This document shows, piece after piece, positions 1-13,126 of a stretch of 64,000 nucleotides of DNA (positions are counted from its first letter, which is position 1; each line of letters opens with the position of its first letter). The notes beneath the pieces are model-generated. The model was not told where the DNA came from. It was given only the letters and a program-made list of their open reading frames with translations, and searched no databases. The DNA comes from Multifurca ochricompacta. Its lineage: Eukaryota > Basidiomycota > Agaricomycetes > Russulales > Russulaceae. The stretch spans positions 62,001-126,000 of the forward strand of contig WTXG01000067.1 of NCBI GenBank assembly GCA_022496185.1, written 5' to 3'. The translations under genes and the position numbers were made by a program.

Positions 1-3000
1 CATCCTTCCAGGTCAACATTCTCACCTGGTCCAAACCACTGCAGATACATGATTAGCCACAGCTATTGCTGTGGAGAAGCTTGATGAATTTGGGAATCTT
101 GTCCCATTGTCCCACTGGCACCTTGCACACACCCCCAAACACAAGACCCCTGTAAAGCACAAGCAAGCTGTCATCAATGATGTCAATAGTGATGTAGATG
201 ATGCTGACTTTTGTGCTTCTTCTGCTGAGGATGGATCAGATGATCCTAGCAATGCCATGGAAATAAGTAATGAAGAGGTATGAAATATCTTAATGTGATT
301 CCATGGTCAGGTGAATTAACAATTTGTAGCTAGCTGATATGTTACCCTCAAAAACCATACCAGAGGTCAGCAACAAAAAGGGCCACACATGCATCCTAAA
401 ATCAAAGATAAAGATGAACCCAACTCCTGCACCCCCAAGGAAGAAGGCTAGGACTTGTTCTGTTGAGGTCGAGGAGATTGAAGATGAAGATACCCCCACT
501 GGACTGTAGAAACACATACAAGCATCCTTCCAACAAGCTCATTCAGAAATGCTCACCCCAAAAAGGCAAGTTTTGCCTTGTGTTTCTCAATTCTTTGTCT
601 CATTTTGGGTTTTTATAGAAGGCTGGAAATATAAGGAATCCAATATATTTATTCTACAAAGTCATCACCAATGGGCCATGCAGTACCCCAGGAGAAGATG
701 GCAATATACATTATTGTTGCCTTCATGGCACTCATAAGGTTTGTACTATCAAGAAGACAATGAAATCTAATCTAAATGGTGCATTATCTCATCATTTTTT
801 TGTTTATCATTCCTGATGGATGATGCTTCCCTTAGTACTCATAAATAATCTCCAAGTCAATGTTAGGCCAATGTATCAACTCTATTACATCCTTAAGAAT
901 CATGATGAGCCCCCAACACCTGATAAGATTGCTATTGCATCTGGAAAAAAGAAACTCAATGGACACACTGAAGCTGAATACATAAAGAGGCTTGGGCAAT
1001 CATCTGAAAACATCAAGAAAGCCTTTGAAGACCAGAAAGCCCATGCCACTGTAAGTAATGTTAGCTTCTCAAACATCTAGATGTCATGAAGCAATGGTCA
1101 GGTTCCATGGGGTCAAGAAACATTTGAACAGCTCCTCACTGAGTGGATTGTTGCCTGCAACCAGCTGTTTGATGAGGTTGAGAAACCTGAATTTATCAAG
1201 ATAATGGATTTTACACACCACAATGGTGGTCCATTGGATATTCCAAAATGTGATGGGATCAAGTGGTGTATTGTGAAGATGGGTGAGGAAACAATTGAAA
1301 GTATTCGCAAAATGTTCTCAGTAAGCATTATCTTATTTTCTTCATATCACATATTTATCCATATGAGCAGAATCTTGAGGGGAAGGTGTGCTTGTCACTG
1401 GATGCATGGACATCAAGCAATCAGTACATGTTTTTGGCAATTGTTGCACACTATGTGACCAATGATGGGCAACTTGGTTCATGCTCTTCCCTTCATTCAA
1501 CTGGCATAATCTTATTATCCCCTTCCAGAGGAGTTGCTGATTGACTTCCAAGAACTTACTGGGGAGCATTCAGGAGAGAATATGGCAGAGGCAGTTTGGG
1601 CTACACTAGAGTTATATGGTCTCATTGGAAAGGTGAGTTTCCCATCCTCAGCCTAGAAATGTGTTTCTAATCCATTTCAGATTATTGCCCTTGTAATGGA
1701 TAATGCTAGCAACAACAACACCCTAGTTAAATCACTGGAATGGCAATGCCAACAATGAGGGATACCATTCTCAGTGCAAGATGCACAGTTGTGTTGCATG
1801 CCTCATACAATTCACTTGGCTGCTATCAAGGTATTACATAAAATTACATTTATTTCTGTCATCACATCTAATCTTTAAATATCAGCTTCTCAAAGGTGTA
1901 GGGGCAATCTCAAAGGCTGAAGGGAAAAAAGCCACCATGTGTAGTGGCAACTACCAAGACAATGTTACAATCCCTCTCTCATGTGAACATGACAACGACA
2001 CAGCAGGTGATGGCAAGGATGATGAGAATGTCATGGACATACCAGACACAGATTCTGATACAGCTGACATCGATGCAGCTGACAGCATACTGCCTGCTAT
2101 TGAAAGGGTAAGCAATGGGTCCATTCTTCACCAATTAAACTGAAACATTCTGGTCAGCTTTGGAAAATCATCAAGACCATCCATTCAAGCCCCCAATGTC
2201 GTCAATCTTGGGCTTGTGAGATTCAATTTGTGCAACTTGAAGGAGGCAGGATGTTAGATGACTGCAGTACACCACTTGTACTCATTCTCAATGTGAGAAC
2301 CCAATGGTCATCAATGCATCAAATGCTTCATGAGTTATCATGGTTACTTGTATGAGGTTTCTTACTGGCATGTTATAGGGCATGCCCTTGATTATTGCAA
2401 AACAATCAACTCCTATGTATCTTGAAACAAGGATCTCCATGCCCTCAAACTCAGTAACAGTGACTGGGAATCTATTGCTCTTGTGACATCCTGGCTGAAA
2501 TCATTTTGAGCTGCTACTCTGAGATGTCTGCCACAAAAATACCAATGCTTTCAATGACCCATGCCATATTTCAAGGCTTACAAGATGATATCAGGAATAC
2601 TCTTTGCAACCTTCCTGACTCAGTGTCACCTCAAATCAAACTTGGTCTCACAGATGCACACCAGAAGCTTAGCAACTATCACTACCAGTATGACATGTCT
2701 CCCTTCTACACTTGGGCTGCATGTGCGTCAATGATTATTTTAAATTGGTCACTCACTAACTGTATACCCCACTAGTGCTTGATCCACGAATCTCATATGA
2801 GGGCATGAAGGTGGATTTATGATGATGATCCAGTGCTCTCTGATCATCTTGAACATTCCAAGTCAAGCCTTTTCAATTACTTCAACAGAAATTATGTGAA
2901 GGCAGATGATCATACATTGTCTTCAGCATCATCTTTGCCTGTCACATTGTGGCCTATTTTGGGATCACCTCAGAAATCCTTTGCTGCTTGGTATTGCAGA

Positions 3001-3380
3001 AAAGAGAAGAGCTCTATCAATGAACTCAAAGAATATTTCAAACTCCCTGCTGAAGATTTCAATACTTGTAATCCAATTCATTGGTAGATGGGTTGATGCA
3101 CACAGTTCCCAAACCTCTTTCATTTGGCTCATGACATTCTATGCATTCCCAGTAAGTAAATTTAATTTAATGATAGTCATCTTCTTATTAATGGACCAAA
3201 CCTGACATAGGCTCTGCTGTTGCCATTGAGAGAATATTCTCTGGTGGATGTGACATGATCTCCCTCCATTGCACCAGTCTCAATGCAAATACCATTTGCA
3301 CTCTGATGCTTGTCAAGAAGCAGTTGCATCTTGCACACATGCAAGCTGATATTGCACTGGGCCATTCAGCTGTCAATTAA
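1..3380 (+). pseudogene. hAT-1 transposase, decayed, 5' end outside window
   Basis: Pieces of a hAT-superfamily transposase are spread over several exons and frames. Recognisable blocks are SLDAWTSSNQYMFLAIVAHY (about 1388-1457), VMDNASNNN (about 1694-1720), a CMPHTIHLAAIK block (about 1796-1830), and near 3205-3380 the C-terminal dimerisation signature AVAIERIFSGG followed by LVKKQLHLAHMQADIALG. Intron-like GTAAGT junctions occur near 1050, 1320, 1632, 2108 and 3150. Stops and shifts (for example near 2816 and 3085) mean no full protein can be made. The sequence is very CpG-poor, as expected for an old methylated copy. Family assignment is firm; exon borders are approximate. Confidence 0.85.
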
Positions 3381-4111
3381 CCTAGATATGATGCTTTTTT
3401 ATGCCTTAATGTAATTGTGATTGCATTTAGATAACATAATTGATGAAATCAAAATGCATCTCACATTTAATTAGATACTGAGTATATACATCTCAGATCA
3501 ATCATGTGATCAAATCACATTCATTAACAAGCAAGATGTTTACTTTAATTTAGTAGCAATACTATAGTACATCTAAATTGTATATTAAGCCACTAAATCT
3601 GCTATAGATAAAGCAGTTGCTATCACATTATCACAAGAATCTAAGTCTTTAAGCTAACAAGGTGAAATAGATAGTAGTATTGCAGTATCTAAAATATAAG
3701 CCTGCGCCATGCCTGTTTCTACACTACAGCATAAACTACATAAAAGGGGCTGTAGAATAGCCCTGATAAATCATCCTGTTTGAGAAACATCCCCATCTGT
3801 CACTTCATTGCTCTAAAACTCTTGCTCATGCTACCCACTTGACTCTATATTCTCTCTAGAATACTCCCAAGAATACACCTATTAATTGCTTTATCACTCT
3901 AAGCTTCTTGTTCATGCTGCCCTGCTCAACTTTATTTTCTCTAGTACTACCATCTACTACCATATACCATAAATGGCTGTACCTGTACCTGTAGTGTACC
4001 CATCAGTGATCCAATGAGTACAAAAAATGGATGGTGGATGGGTCAGCCATACCTGTCTTATTACCATCAAATGGACAGCCATCACTGTAAAATGGATGGT
4101 GTGCAGCCCTA
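3381..4111 (+). mobile_element. hAT-1 3' non-coding end with TIR
   Basis: A-T-rich non-coding tail downstream of the transposase. It contains subterminal GTACCTGTACC and GGATGGTGGATGG type repeats (3979-4100). It ends in an inverted terminal repeat which, read on the minus strand, is TAGGGCTGCACACCATCC (4094-4111). The next 8 bases (4112-4119, ATCAGTTG) match a spot in the gag of the related gypsy element (CCCAGTTG-like near 37555), so hAT-1 is inserted inside GyA-1. The left end and left TSD copy lie outside the window. Confidence 0.75.
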
Positions 4112-4119
4112 ATCAGTTG

Positions 4120-5283
4120 CACTGGAGATTTCCATGATCAGAGCACCTGCATTGGAATCCCCACAAATTGAATGACAAACCTCAGAAACCTTGACTATCA
4201 CATACCCCACTATGTCTACCATCACTGCCCAGCTACCTGACCTGAACCCTCCTCCTCCTCCCCCAGCTCTGGTCAGACCCTTACCCAATGTACCACCTCC
4301 ATCCAGCTACCTTTCTATTGTACTCCCTACAATGTTCACTGGGGACCACTCTCAGAGCAAGAAATTCATGCTTGAATTTGAAACATTTAAGAACTTCAAC
4401 CATGATGTACCACAGATTGTCAACCCATTCCAGAGTACCAATCTATTCCTCTCCTTGATCTGAGGGGAGGCTGTCAACAATTGGACCATGGAGCAGCTGG
4501 AGTGGCTGAACAACAGAATTACCATTGGGAGGCATACAACAGATGAGACCCTGTGGGACACAGTAGCCCAAAGATTTAAAGATGCCTTTAAAGATGGGCA
4601 GGCCAAGCAGAAGGCCACCAGGGAGTTAAAAACTCTGAAAATGGAAAGGGGGGACTTGGATGGCTATGTGGCCAAGTTTCACAATCTGGCAATATGGGCA
4701 GGATATGATGCAGAAGAAGAGGCTATGCTCAACCTCTTCTCCCAGGGGTTGCCCAACCCCCTGGTCAAAAACATTATTCAATTCCATCACCCTGAAACAT
4801 GGAGTCAATGGACCAACACTGCTAGACAACAGCAGCAGGATTACTTAGATTTTCAGATGCACTTTGGTGTTGATACCAAGAAGGGAAAAACCCAGGAACA
4901 GTGGAAAGTGGCCTTTGGGGTCAAGCCCACTATGCCTTGAGACCCCAATGCCATGAATACCTTGGCAGACTGCATGAAAGCACAGGCTGCACTCACTGAT
5001 GATGAGAAAAGAGCCCTTATGAAGGAAGGATGCTGCTTCCACTGCAAAGTGCAAGGCCATATGTCATGGTTTTGCCCTAAGAAAAGCACCCAGGCTGCCA
5101 AAGCAACAGTGGCCACCACTAGTACTGCCACAGCAGCACCACCTGTTCCCCCTAAAGACAACCCCCCATGACACCAAAGACCAAAGAGCAAAAAGCCAAA
5201 GCCCTCTGGAACAGTATGATGAATGAAGATGAAGGGGTCTGCTCCATCTTGGTGGAAAAGGCATTCAGGCAAAAGGATTTTTG
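4120..5283 (+). pseudogene. GyA-1 gag, decayed
   Basis: Gag-like protein of a Ty3/gypsy element: the conserved start MSTITAQLPD (about 4212), the FTGDHSQSKKFMLEF block, NLFSQGLPNPLVKNIIQF, and a CCHC zinc knuckle CFHCKVQGHMSWFC (about 5033-5075). In-frame stops include TGA at 4461-4463, where the related GyA-4 copy reads CGA (R). The gag/pol junction motif GGATTTTTG is kept at 5275-5283. The part of the element upstream of hAT-1 is not in the window. Confidence 0.85.
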
Positions 5284-8200
5284 AAAGGCTCAACCCCATT
5301 GGCCTGGGCAAGAGCACTCCATGTAACTTCTGTGTATACTAGTCATTTCAAATCATTAAAAATACCAGTCCATTTTGAAACTACACAGAAGACAGCTGAC
5401 TGAGACATTTTGATCAATTCTGGAGCAACTGATAACTTCATTAGTCAAAGACTTCAGAAGACCCTAGGGCTAGGAACACAGTTACTGCCCCAGGAAAAGA
5501 ATATTTGGAACATAGACAGGACAGCCAATCAAGCCAGGAAGATCATGCATTGTTGTGACTTGGAAGTTCAAGTTGGAGAAAAGATGAAGCAGCTTCACTT
5601 TCTTATTACAAACTTAGGAGACAAAGATTTGGTCTTGGGTTACCCTTGGCTTGCCACATTTGAACCAAAATTAACCAGGCAGAAGCTACCATGGACAAAG
5701 ACTTTTATCCAGTTATTATTACCTTGCTTGGATACAACTACACTGCACAACACCCACTCATCAAAGCCATCATTATGGGGGCCACTGTCAAATGGGACAA
5801 CATGGAACCCACAGACCAGGTTTACTGTTATGCTACCAAAGCCTCTGAGCTGGCTCAGGTAGAGGCACAGAAGAACCCAGAAAAGACATTTGAAGAGATA
5901 GTCCCCACAGAGTACCACAGACATTGGAAAGTCTTCTTGGAGGAAGAGTCACATTGTTTCCCACCTTCACACCCATGGGACCATGCAATCAATTTCATTC
6001 CTGACACACCCCAGTCTGTTGATTGCAAGGTTTACCCACTATCCCAATCAGAGAAGGAAGTATTGTCAATCTTCCTGGAAGAACATTTGGCTAAAGGGTA
6101 TATATGGCTGTCAAATTCCCCTTACACCTCACCATTCTTCTTCATCAAGAAAAAGGATGGGAAGCTATGACTGGTACAGGATTATCAATGAATTAATGAA
6201 CTCACCGTGAAGAACAACTATCCCCTCCCTTTAATATCTGAAATCATCAACAAAATGTGCAACAAGGCATTATTCTCAAAGATGGAAATTCATTGGGGAT
6301 ATAACAACATTCACATCCATGAAGGAGACCAGCCAAAAGCTGCTTTTAAAACTAATCAAGGGTTGTTCAAGCCTAACATCATGTTCTTTGCTTTAACCAA
6401 TTCCCTGGCAACCTTCCAGTCAATGATGAACCACATCTTCCATGACTTGATCCTCACTGAAGAAGTGGTTGTGTACATGGATGATATTCTTGGGGCAACT
6501 CATAATGACCTCCACCACCATTGAACCTGTGTCCATGAAGTCCTTGATATCTTAGGAAGGCATGACCTTTACCTGAAACCCACTAAGTGTTCATTCAAAC
6601 AGACTAGCATAGAATATCTGGGAGTCATCTTAGAGGGTGGACAAGTGTGTATGGATCCAGTCAAGGTACAAGGTGTCTGCAACTGGACTGTCCCCACCTG
6701 TACCAAAGATGTCAGATCTTTCATTGGTTTTTGCAACTTCTACTGGCATTTCATCAAAGGGTTTTCTACTATTGCTCAACCATTGAATGACCTCTTGAAG
6801 AAGGATGTCCCCTGGCACTGGGGAGTACCTCAGCAGGAGGCCTTTGAATGGATAAAAACAATCATCAGTTCAGAACCTGTCCTCATCCAGCCCAACCTTG
6901 AATGCCCCTTTGAACTTGAGCTCTATGCCTCTCTGTATGCCAATGGAGCAATCTTATCTCAATGGGATGACAAGGGAATTCTCCACCTAGTTGCCTTTTA
7001 CTTGGAGATGTTCTCATTGGCAGAAAGGAACTATGATATTTGGGACAGAGAACTACTAGCTATCATCAAAGCACTATGACATTGGCAGCCATACCTTGCT
7101 GGCTCCCTGCACAAAACTATCATCTATACTGACCACTCCAACTTGCTTTACTGGTGAGAGCCTCACAAGATCAGCAGATGCATAGCACAAGAAGTACTTG
7201 AGCTTGAAGAATACAATTTCATCCTCAAACATGTCCCAGGAAGTCAAAATGCTTGAGCTGATGCCCTGTCAAGACCTATTACTGCAGATGAAGGCAACAA
7301 TGACAACAATAATATCACCATTCTGCCTGAAGATGTCTTTGCCCACACTGCAGTTGTTAGCCTACACAACATGAATCTATGGGCCCAAGTCACTCAAAAC
7401 ATGAACCAGGAATTGTGTAAATCTTGGGTGGAGCCACACAACTTGAAATATGACCAAGGCCTCTGGTGGAAGGATGGTGATCATTTGGTTGTCACCAGTG
7501 GTGACAACATTAAGAAGGGGGTGATCCATTTTCACCACAACCTCCCCTCTGCTGGCCACCTGGGAATTGCAAACACATATGCTCTTGCCAAACAAGATTA
7601 TTGGTGGCTGAACATGAAGAAGGATGTGGAGGAATACATCAAAGGGTGCACTGATTGCCAAGCAAATAAGGTAATATGCACCCAATAAAGAACGCAGCCT
7701 GAGGTTAGATAATCCAAACTACCTAGAATGGTAGTTATAATTCAGTTGTGATGGTCAGAACTGTATATTAATTAGTCTTTACCTAGAATGGTAGTTATAA
7801 CTAGTGCGCGTTAGCTACATAGGTAAAGATAAGATAACAGAATACTCACTTCAGTTGTGATGGTCAGAACTGAAGTGAACTGTACAGTGAGAGTGTCCTC
7901 AAATACTGTAAATGACTGTGCTTATAGTAACCAAGACAATAAAGGATTGTGTCTAATCAAGTAAGGTATCAAAGTATTCACAGGAAGGTGAAACACAGTC
8001 TGTGTGCTACTGCACAACACACAACTCGCTTGTTAGTACCACACACTTAGTGATTGATCCGACCTGGCCATATTGATCCATTTCTGACACCCAAAACCAC
8101 CAGCACTGGTGCCAATTATGCCCATCACAATGACCCCCTTTCAGATGATTTCCATGGACTTCATTGTCAAACTGCCAGTATCCCAGGGTTACAACTCCAT

Positions 8201-8854
8201 TCTGACTGTCACCAACCACAACTGCTTGAAAGCTGCACTCTTTATCCCCTGTAATGAAACAATCTCAGTGGAAGGCATAGCAAAGCTCTATCTGAACAAC
8301 ATGTACCAACATTATGGGCTGCCTCAGAAAGTCATTTCTGATCAGGACCCATGATTCACTTCTATGTTTGCAAGAGCCCTGTGCAAACAGCTCAACATCC
8401 AGCAAAATATTTCCACTGCTTACTACCCTCAAACTGATGGTCAATTGGAGAGAATGAATCAATGGCTGGAACAGTACCTTCACTTCTGGTGCAACAAGTG
8501 ACAGGATGATTGGGCAGAGTGGTTAGCCACAGCAGAGTTTGCACACAACTTATGGCTGAACAGAATGACAAAGACCTCCCTGTTCTCCCTCATAATGGGA
8601 TGGAACCCCCGTATGACTTGGACTGACAAACCCACCAATGTGCCATCTGTAACTCAGCATATCAACCAATGGGAAGCCACATGGAAATCAGCCAATGGGA
8701 GCCTGCTCAAGGCACAAAAGACCCTGGCCAAGAAGCCAACAAGGTTTACACCCTATCAGGTTGGAGAGCAGGTCTGGCTAGAGGGACATAATATTCACAT
8801 GTCTCATCCAATGGCAAAACTCACTCCCCAACACCACAGACCTTTTGTCACAGC
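5270..8854 (+). pseudogene. GyA-1 pol, decayed and 3'-truncated
   Basis: Domains in order: protease (5390-5670, with INSGATDNF where intact copies have DSGATDNF, so the catalytic Asp is lost), reverse transcriptase (about 6000-6700, YMDD at about 6473-6484), RNase H (6800-7250), integrase zinc-binding HHCC (7525-7670), then after an inserted LTR-like element the integrase core (8129-8560) and C-terminal domain up to LTPQHHRPF (about 8850). Many TGA codons interrupt it. The chromodomain, any third ORF and the 3' LTR are missing because a different solo LTR begins at 8855. Confidence 0.85.
7686..8089 (-). mobile_element. LTR-S copy 1 (~404 bp solo-LTR-like insertion)
   Basis: A 404-bp insertion in the GyA-1 integrase, flanked by CCCAA (7681-7685 and 8090-8094; 6 bp if A is counted). 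A second copy lies at 44747-45146. Read on the minus strand it begins TGTCAGAAATGG. It contains a hairpin CACTTCAGTT...AACTGAAGTG near 7849-7879 and a duplicated block ACCTAGAATGGTAGTTATAA. Length, TSD and layout suggest a solo LTR. Its other end is TTTA/TTA rather than CA, so the class is an inference. Confidence 0.6.
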
Positions 8855-9355
8855 TGTTGAACAATCATGCTGCTGGTTACTGACTGTGGTTAGTAGTAGT
8901 TAAGGCTAGAAAAGACAAGTTAACTTCAGAGATAGAAGAAACTCTTTATTACTACATTACTGACCTAGAAAAGACAAGTAACTATAGAGAGTGTTAGTCT
9001 AAAGGAAGTAGAGAGTAAAGTAGATGGGACTTACACTTCAGAGATAGAAGAAACTCTGAAGTGTAAGAGACAAAACAGACACCCTTATATACCCCAAGGG
9101 ATGGTCTGTGTGCACTGGGAATAAGTCCACAAGTGCCAGACAATAAACTAGAGGGATAAAGGCCATTGGCCAGAGGAGAATCACATGCTATACTGCACAT
9201 TACTAAGTACATCACTAATCAGCTGAGTAAGGTGAGAAAGAATGTAATAAAGATAACATAAAAAGTCCGATACTCCGGAATCTAATCTAATCTAATCTAC
9301 AGCTGAAGCAAACCTTAGATGCCTGAAGCATCTCCAGACACATCTTGTGTCAACA
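8855..9355 (-). mobile_element. Solo LTR-L copy 1
   Basis: 501-bp LTR bounded by TGTTGA and TCAACA, minus orientation (TATA-like TATATAAGGGTG read on the minus strand near 9090). It joins GyA-1 to GyB-1. The flanking 5-mers (ACAGC, CTCTG) do not match, so this copy probably marks a recombination or deletion junction rather than a clean insertion. Confidence 0.75.
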
Positions 9356-10482
9356 CTCTGACCCTTGCTTCAACACACCCTTCTGTCCCACCCTATCTAC
9401 AATCACAGTAAAACCCCTGATGGACCAGACACTCATAGCAGCAGCAGAAACCTTTGCAGCCTTAATCACAGATCACTCCATGTTAGCTCCAGAAGAAGTA
9501 CCCCCTGAATTCATTGTCCACATCCATGCCAAGACCACCATGTCCACCCAGATTGCTGCAGATCAAGTGAAGACCCCTACCTACTTAGAAGAACAACTTC
9601 CCCCTGAATACCTCACATACCAATCTGTCTTTGCAGAGAAAGCCTCTCAACATTTACCACAGCACCAACCATGGGACCATGCCATAGAACTTAAACCAGA
9701 TGCCAAAGTATGAGACTGTGGCATCTACAAGCTCACCCCTGAAGAGCAGAAAGCCCTAGACACCTTCTTGAATGACCACCTTGCCAAGGGATACATCCAA
9801 GAATCCAAATCCCCCATTGCTAGTCCCTTCTTCTTTGTGAAAAAGAAGGATGGGAAACTATGTCCTGTCCAAGACTATTGGGCCTTGAATGAAATCACAG
9901 TAAAGAATGCCTACCCCCTGCCCCTGATCCAGAACTCATTGACAAACTTCACCATGCTTGTTATTTCACCAAGTTTGATATCTGCTGGGGATATAACAAT
10001 ATCTGCATCAAAGAAGGCAATGAATGGAAAGCTGCCTTTAAGACCAATTGAGGTCTCTTTGAACCTCTTGTCATGTTCTTTGGACTCTGTAACTCTCCTG
10101 CCACATTCCAAGCCTTCATGAATAGAGCCTTTGAGGATCTCCTTGCTACCAATCATGTCGTCATCTATATGGATGACATCTTGATATTCATGGACACCAT
10201 GGAACACCACAGAACACTTACCCACCAAGTCCTCCAGCACCTCCAACAGTTTGATTTATACCTAAAGCCTGAAAAATACACCTTTGCCCAGACAACCATT
10301 GACTACCTTGGCCTAGTTATCACAGCTGGCCATATCCAGATGGACCCTGCCAAGTTAGAAGGCATCATGAAGTGGCCTTCCCCACAAACCCTGAAACAAC
10401 TCCAAGCCTTCCTTGGGTTCTGTAACTTCTACAGACATTTTATCAAAGACTTCTCTCTCATTGCCCACCCTCTCCATGATCT
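9356..10482 (+). pseudogene. GyB-1 pol: end of protease region and reverse transcriptase
   Basis: Ty3/gypsy reverse transcriptase of a different family from Gy[21 protein letters not shown] (about 9801-9860), [11 protein letters not shown] (about 9972), [15 protein letters not shown] (10073 on), YMDDILIF (10168-10191), and FLGFCNFYRHFIKDFS near 10410-10457. Several frameshifts and TGA stops (for example 9712-9714 and near 10047) inactivate it. It continues after the solo LTR at 10990. Confidence 0.85.
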
Positions 10483-10989
10483 TGTTGAACACAGGACATG
10501 TTTGGTGATGCTTCAGGCATCAGGAGATTAGATTAGCTACTTTGTGGACTAGATTAGATATCAGAGTTTCGGACTATTTACCATATCATTATTACTTTCT
10601 TTCTCACATTCCACAGTAGCTGACTGATGTACCTTAGTAATGATGTACAAGCATGTGATTACTATTTGGCCAAATGGCCTTTATCCCTCTAGTTAATTAT
10701 CTGGCACTTGTGGACTTACTCCCAGTGCACACAGACCATCCCTTGGAGTATATAAGGGTGTCTGTTTCATCTCTTACACTTCAGAGTTTCTTCAACCTCT
10801 GAAGTGTAAGTCCTATCTCTCTTACTTACTACCTTACCTTTGACTAACCATCTCATGTAGATAACTTGTCTCTCTAGGTGTGTAGTATAGTATAATAGAG
10901 TTTCTTCAACCTCTGAAGTATAACTTGTCTCTCTAGCTCACACGCTAACTCTTCACAGTCAGTATGCTGCACATCATGCCTGTTTTACA
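10483..10989 (+). mobile_element. Solo LTR-L copy 2
   Basis: 507-bp LTR starting TGTTGAAC, with TATATAAGGGTGTC near 10750 and a hairpin CACTTCAGAG...CTCTGAAGTG at 10777-10808 that recurs in part about 110 bp downstream. It is flanked by a perfect 5-bp target-site duplication GATCT (10478-10482 and 10990-10994). Removing it restores the pol reading frame (HPLHDL then TKKDTPF). Confidence 0.9.
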
Positions 10990-11812
10990 GATCTCACCAA
11001 GAAAGACACCCCTTTCCTCTGGACCCCTGACCATGACCTTGCCTTTTCCACCCTAAAAGATGCTTTCACCACTGCCCCTGTCCTTGCCCTCCCTGATCAT
11101 ACTAAGGCCTTCTGCATCATCATGGATGCTAGTGACTTTTCCATTGGTGCCATCCTTGAAAAACCTGATGAGCTCAATCACTACCACCCCCTTGCCTTCC
11201 TTTCCAAATCCATGCTAGATGCTGAACATAACTATGACATCCATGACAAAGAACTTCTTGCCATTGTTTGTGCTCTTGACACCTGGAGACACTACCTTGA
11301 GGGCACAACCCTTCCTTTGAGGTGTGGACAGACCACAACAATCTGACTTACTTCCATTCCAAACAGAAGTTCTCCCACTGCCAAGTGCAGTGGGCCCTTA
11401 AACTGTCTCAATACAACTTCACCATTGTTCACAAACCTGGCTCTTTCAACAAGTCTGATGCTCTGTCCCAGCATCCAGACCATAAAGAGGGGATAGAGCA
11501 TGACAATGACAAGCACATACTCCTGGACTCCAAGTTTTTTTTGCATTCAAGCCATGAAAACCACAGTCACAACAACCCATGACTCTGCCCTACACCACAA
11601 AATTAAAGACTGCCAAGACCATGACAATGAAGTCACCCAAGCCCTGACCACTATCCTACATAATGGCCCATGTTCCCTTGCCAGAGGACTGGAGGACTGG
11701 AACCTAGAGAATGGCCTAATCCTACATAAGGGCCAAGTCTATGTCCCCAAATCCCAAGAACTATGAAGAGACATTGTAAAATTACATCATGATTCCATTG
11801 CCACAGGACATC
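10990..11812 (+). pseudogene. GyB-1 pol: RNase H and integrase N-terminus
   Basis: Continuation of GyB-1: RNase H (AFCIIMDASDFSIGAIL near 11107-11157; HDKELLAIVCALDTWRHYLEG near 11242-11304; TDHNNLTYF after a frameshift) and the start of the integrase zinc region (KLHHDS). It is cut at 11812 by the LTR of GyB-2. The rest of this copy's integrase is not here. Confidence 0.8.
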
Positions 11813-12386
11813 TGTCATGAACTGACACCCTAGAAACCTCCTGACCTCTTAGAAACCTCTGGACACTTCCAGAGGCTCTGCAGAACCCTCAGAAATGAAG
11901 ATAACCCTAGATTAAGACCAGAAAAGGGCCAGTCCAGACCAGGGCTGGACTCCTGCCAAATTGGAGACCTGTGGGAAGAATACTAACAGAACCCCACAAT
12001 GCCTAAACAGCAGTCCACAAACTGCAGACTGTGGACTGCAGATTTCTAAGCCCAAAAAGTGGGGCTATTCTCATTGGTGGATAGTGGGGAGTTAAAGCAA
12101 AGTTAACCTCCCCCTAAAGTAGTGCACAGACCAAAGTCCCAGTTGTAATTATGTATATAAACCCTTTGGGAATAGAATGGACAGCTCCAGACTGTCCACT
12201 TGTGATCTGGTTCCTGATTACCTAGGAGATTAGCCCCACCTTGTGGAAGGCTTCTCACCCCTTGCCTTTGAGCTGTTTGCTTCATCTCCCTGCACTTTCA
12301 CCCTCACTCTCATCTTTTGCCCACTTCCAAATCCTTCCCCTTCACATACAACCCACTGTCCAGGCAGTCAACAGTGAGTTGTAACA
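11813..12386 (+). mobile_element. 5' LTR of GyB-2
   Basis: 574-bp LTR, TGTCATGAACTG to GAGTTGTAACA, nearly identical to the copy at 20029-20601. TATA-like TGTATATAAACC lies at about 12152-12163. The flanks (ACATC left, CTATC right of the 3' LTR) do not form a TSD, so one end of GyB-2 has been rearranged. Confidence 0.85.
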
Positions 12387-12388
12387 TT

Positions 12389-12398
12389 TGGACAGTCT
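12389..12398 (+). other. GyB-2 self-complementary primer-binding site
   Basis: Two bases after the 5' LTR, TGGACAGTCT is the exact reverse complement of AGACTGTCCA at 12189-12198. That segment lies about 30-35 bp downstream of the LTR TATA box, where the transcript should begin. This is the layout of Tf1/sushi-type self-priming gypsy elements; a tRNA match is not needed to explain it. Confidence 0.7.
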
Positions 12399-12432
12399 CC
12401 TTTGCAGTAAACAGTGACTGACAAGTGCCCCA

Positions 12433-12628
12433 GTGTCCCAGAACAGCTCCTCCTTGTCCCCATCTTTGGACCAAGCAGCCTCCCCCCCCTATGATTTCCC
12501 TGGTGCTCAGCACACCATAAACTTTGCTGCCCTAGTAGAGGCAGCTGCCACAGCATCCCCAGCTCCCCCTTTGTCAGTTTTGCCTCCTCTTGAGCTCCCA
12601 GAGCTTCACCCTCTCCCTGTGCCCTCCC
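12433..12628 (+). pseudogene. GyB-2 gag N-terminal fragment
   Basis: Open frame from ATG 12433 (MSQNSSSLSPSLDQAA...), Pro/Ser-rich, 46 bp after the 5' LTR, so positioned as gag. It is cut off at 12628 by an inserted LTR. The rest of gag, protease, RT and RNase H of GyB-2 have been lost between here and 13576. Confidence 0.6.
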
Positions 12629-13126
12629 TGTTGAACACAGAAGATGTTCGGTGATGCTTCAGGCATCAGGTGATTAGATTAGCTACTTTGTAGATAAGAT
12701 TAGATACCGGAGTTTCGGACTTTTTACATTATCATTATTACCTTCTTTCTCACATTCCGCAGTAGCTGACTGATGCACCATGTAACATGTGATTTCTGTA
12801 TTGACCAATGGCCTAATGCCCTCTTGTTTATTGTTTGGACTTTGTCCGGCACTTGTGGACTTATTCCCAGTGCACAGACCATCCCTTGGATTGTATATAA
12901 GGGTGTCTGTTTTGTCTCTTTCACTTCAGAGTTCTTCTAACCTCTGAAGTGTAAGTGCCTCTTTACTATCTACCTTACTATTAGACTAACGTTCTTATGT
13001 AGAACTTTCTTTGTCTAGGTCAGTAGTATAGTTAATAGAGTTCTTCTAACCTCTGAAGTAACTTTCTTTGTCTAGCCTTATACGCTAACACTACAGTCAG
13101 TATGCTGCGCACATACCTGCTCAACA
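12629..13126 (+). mobile_element. Solo LTR-L copy 3
   Basis: 498-bp LTR, TGTTGAACACAG to GCTCAACA, plus orientation, same family as 10483-10989. No matching TSD (CTCCC left, GAAAA right) because the right flank is another LTR of the same family in opposite orientation. Confidence 0.8.

Noticed and set aside
8855..9355. Clean solo-LTR insertion with TSD
   Set aside because: Flanking 5-mers ACAGC and CTCTG differ, and the two sides belong to different gypsy families, so it marks a recombination junction.
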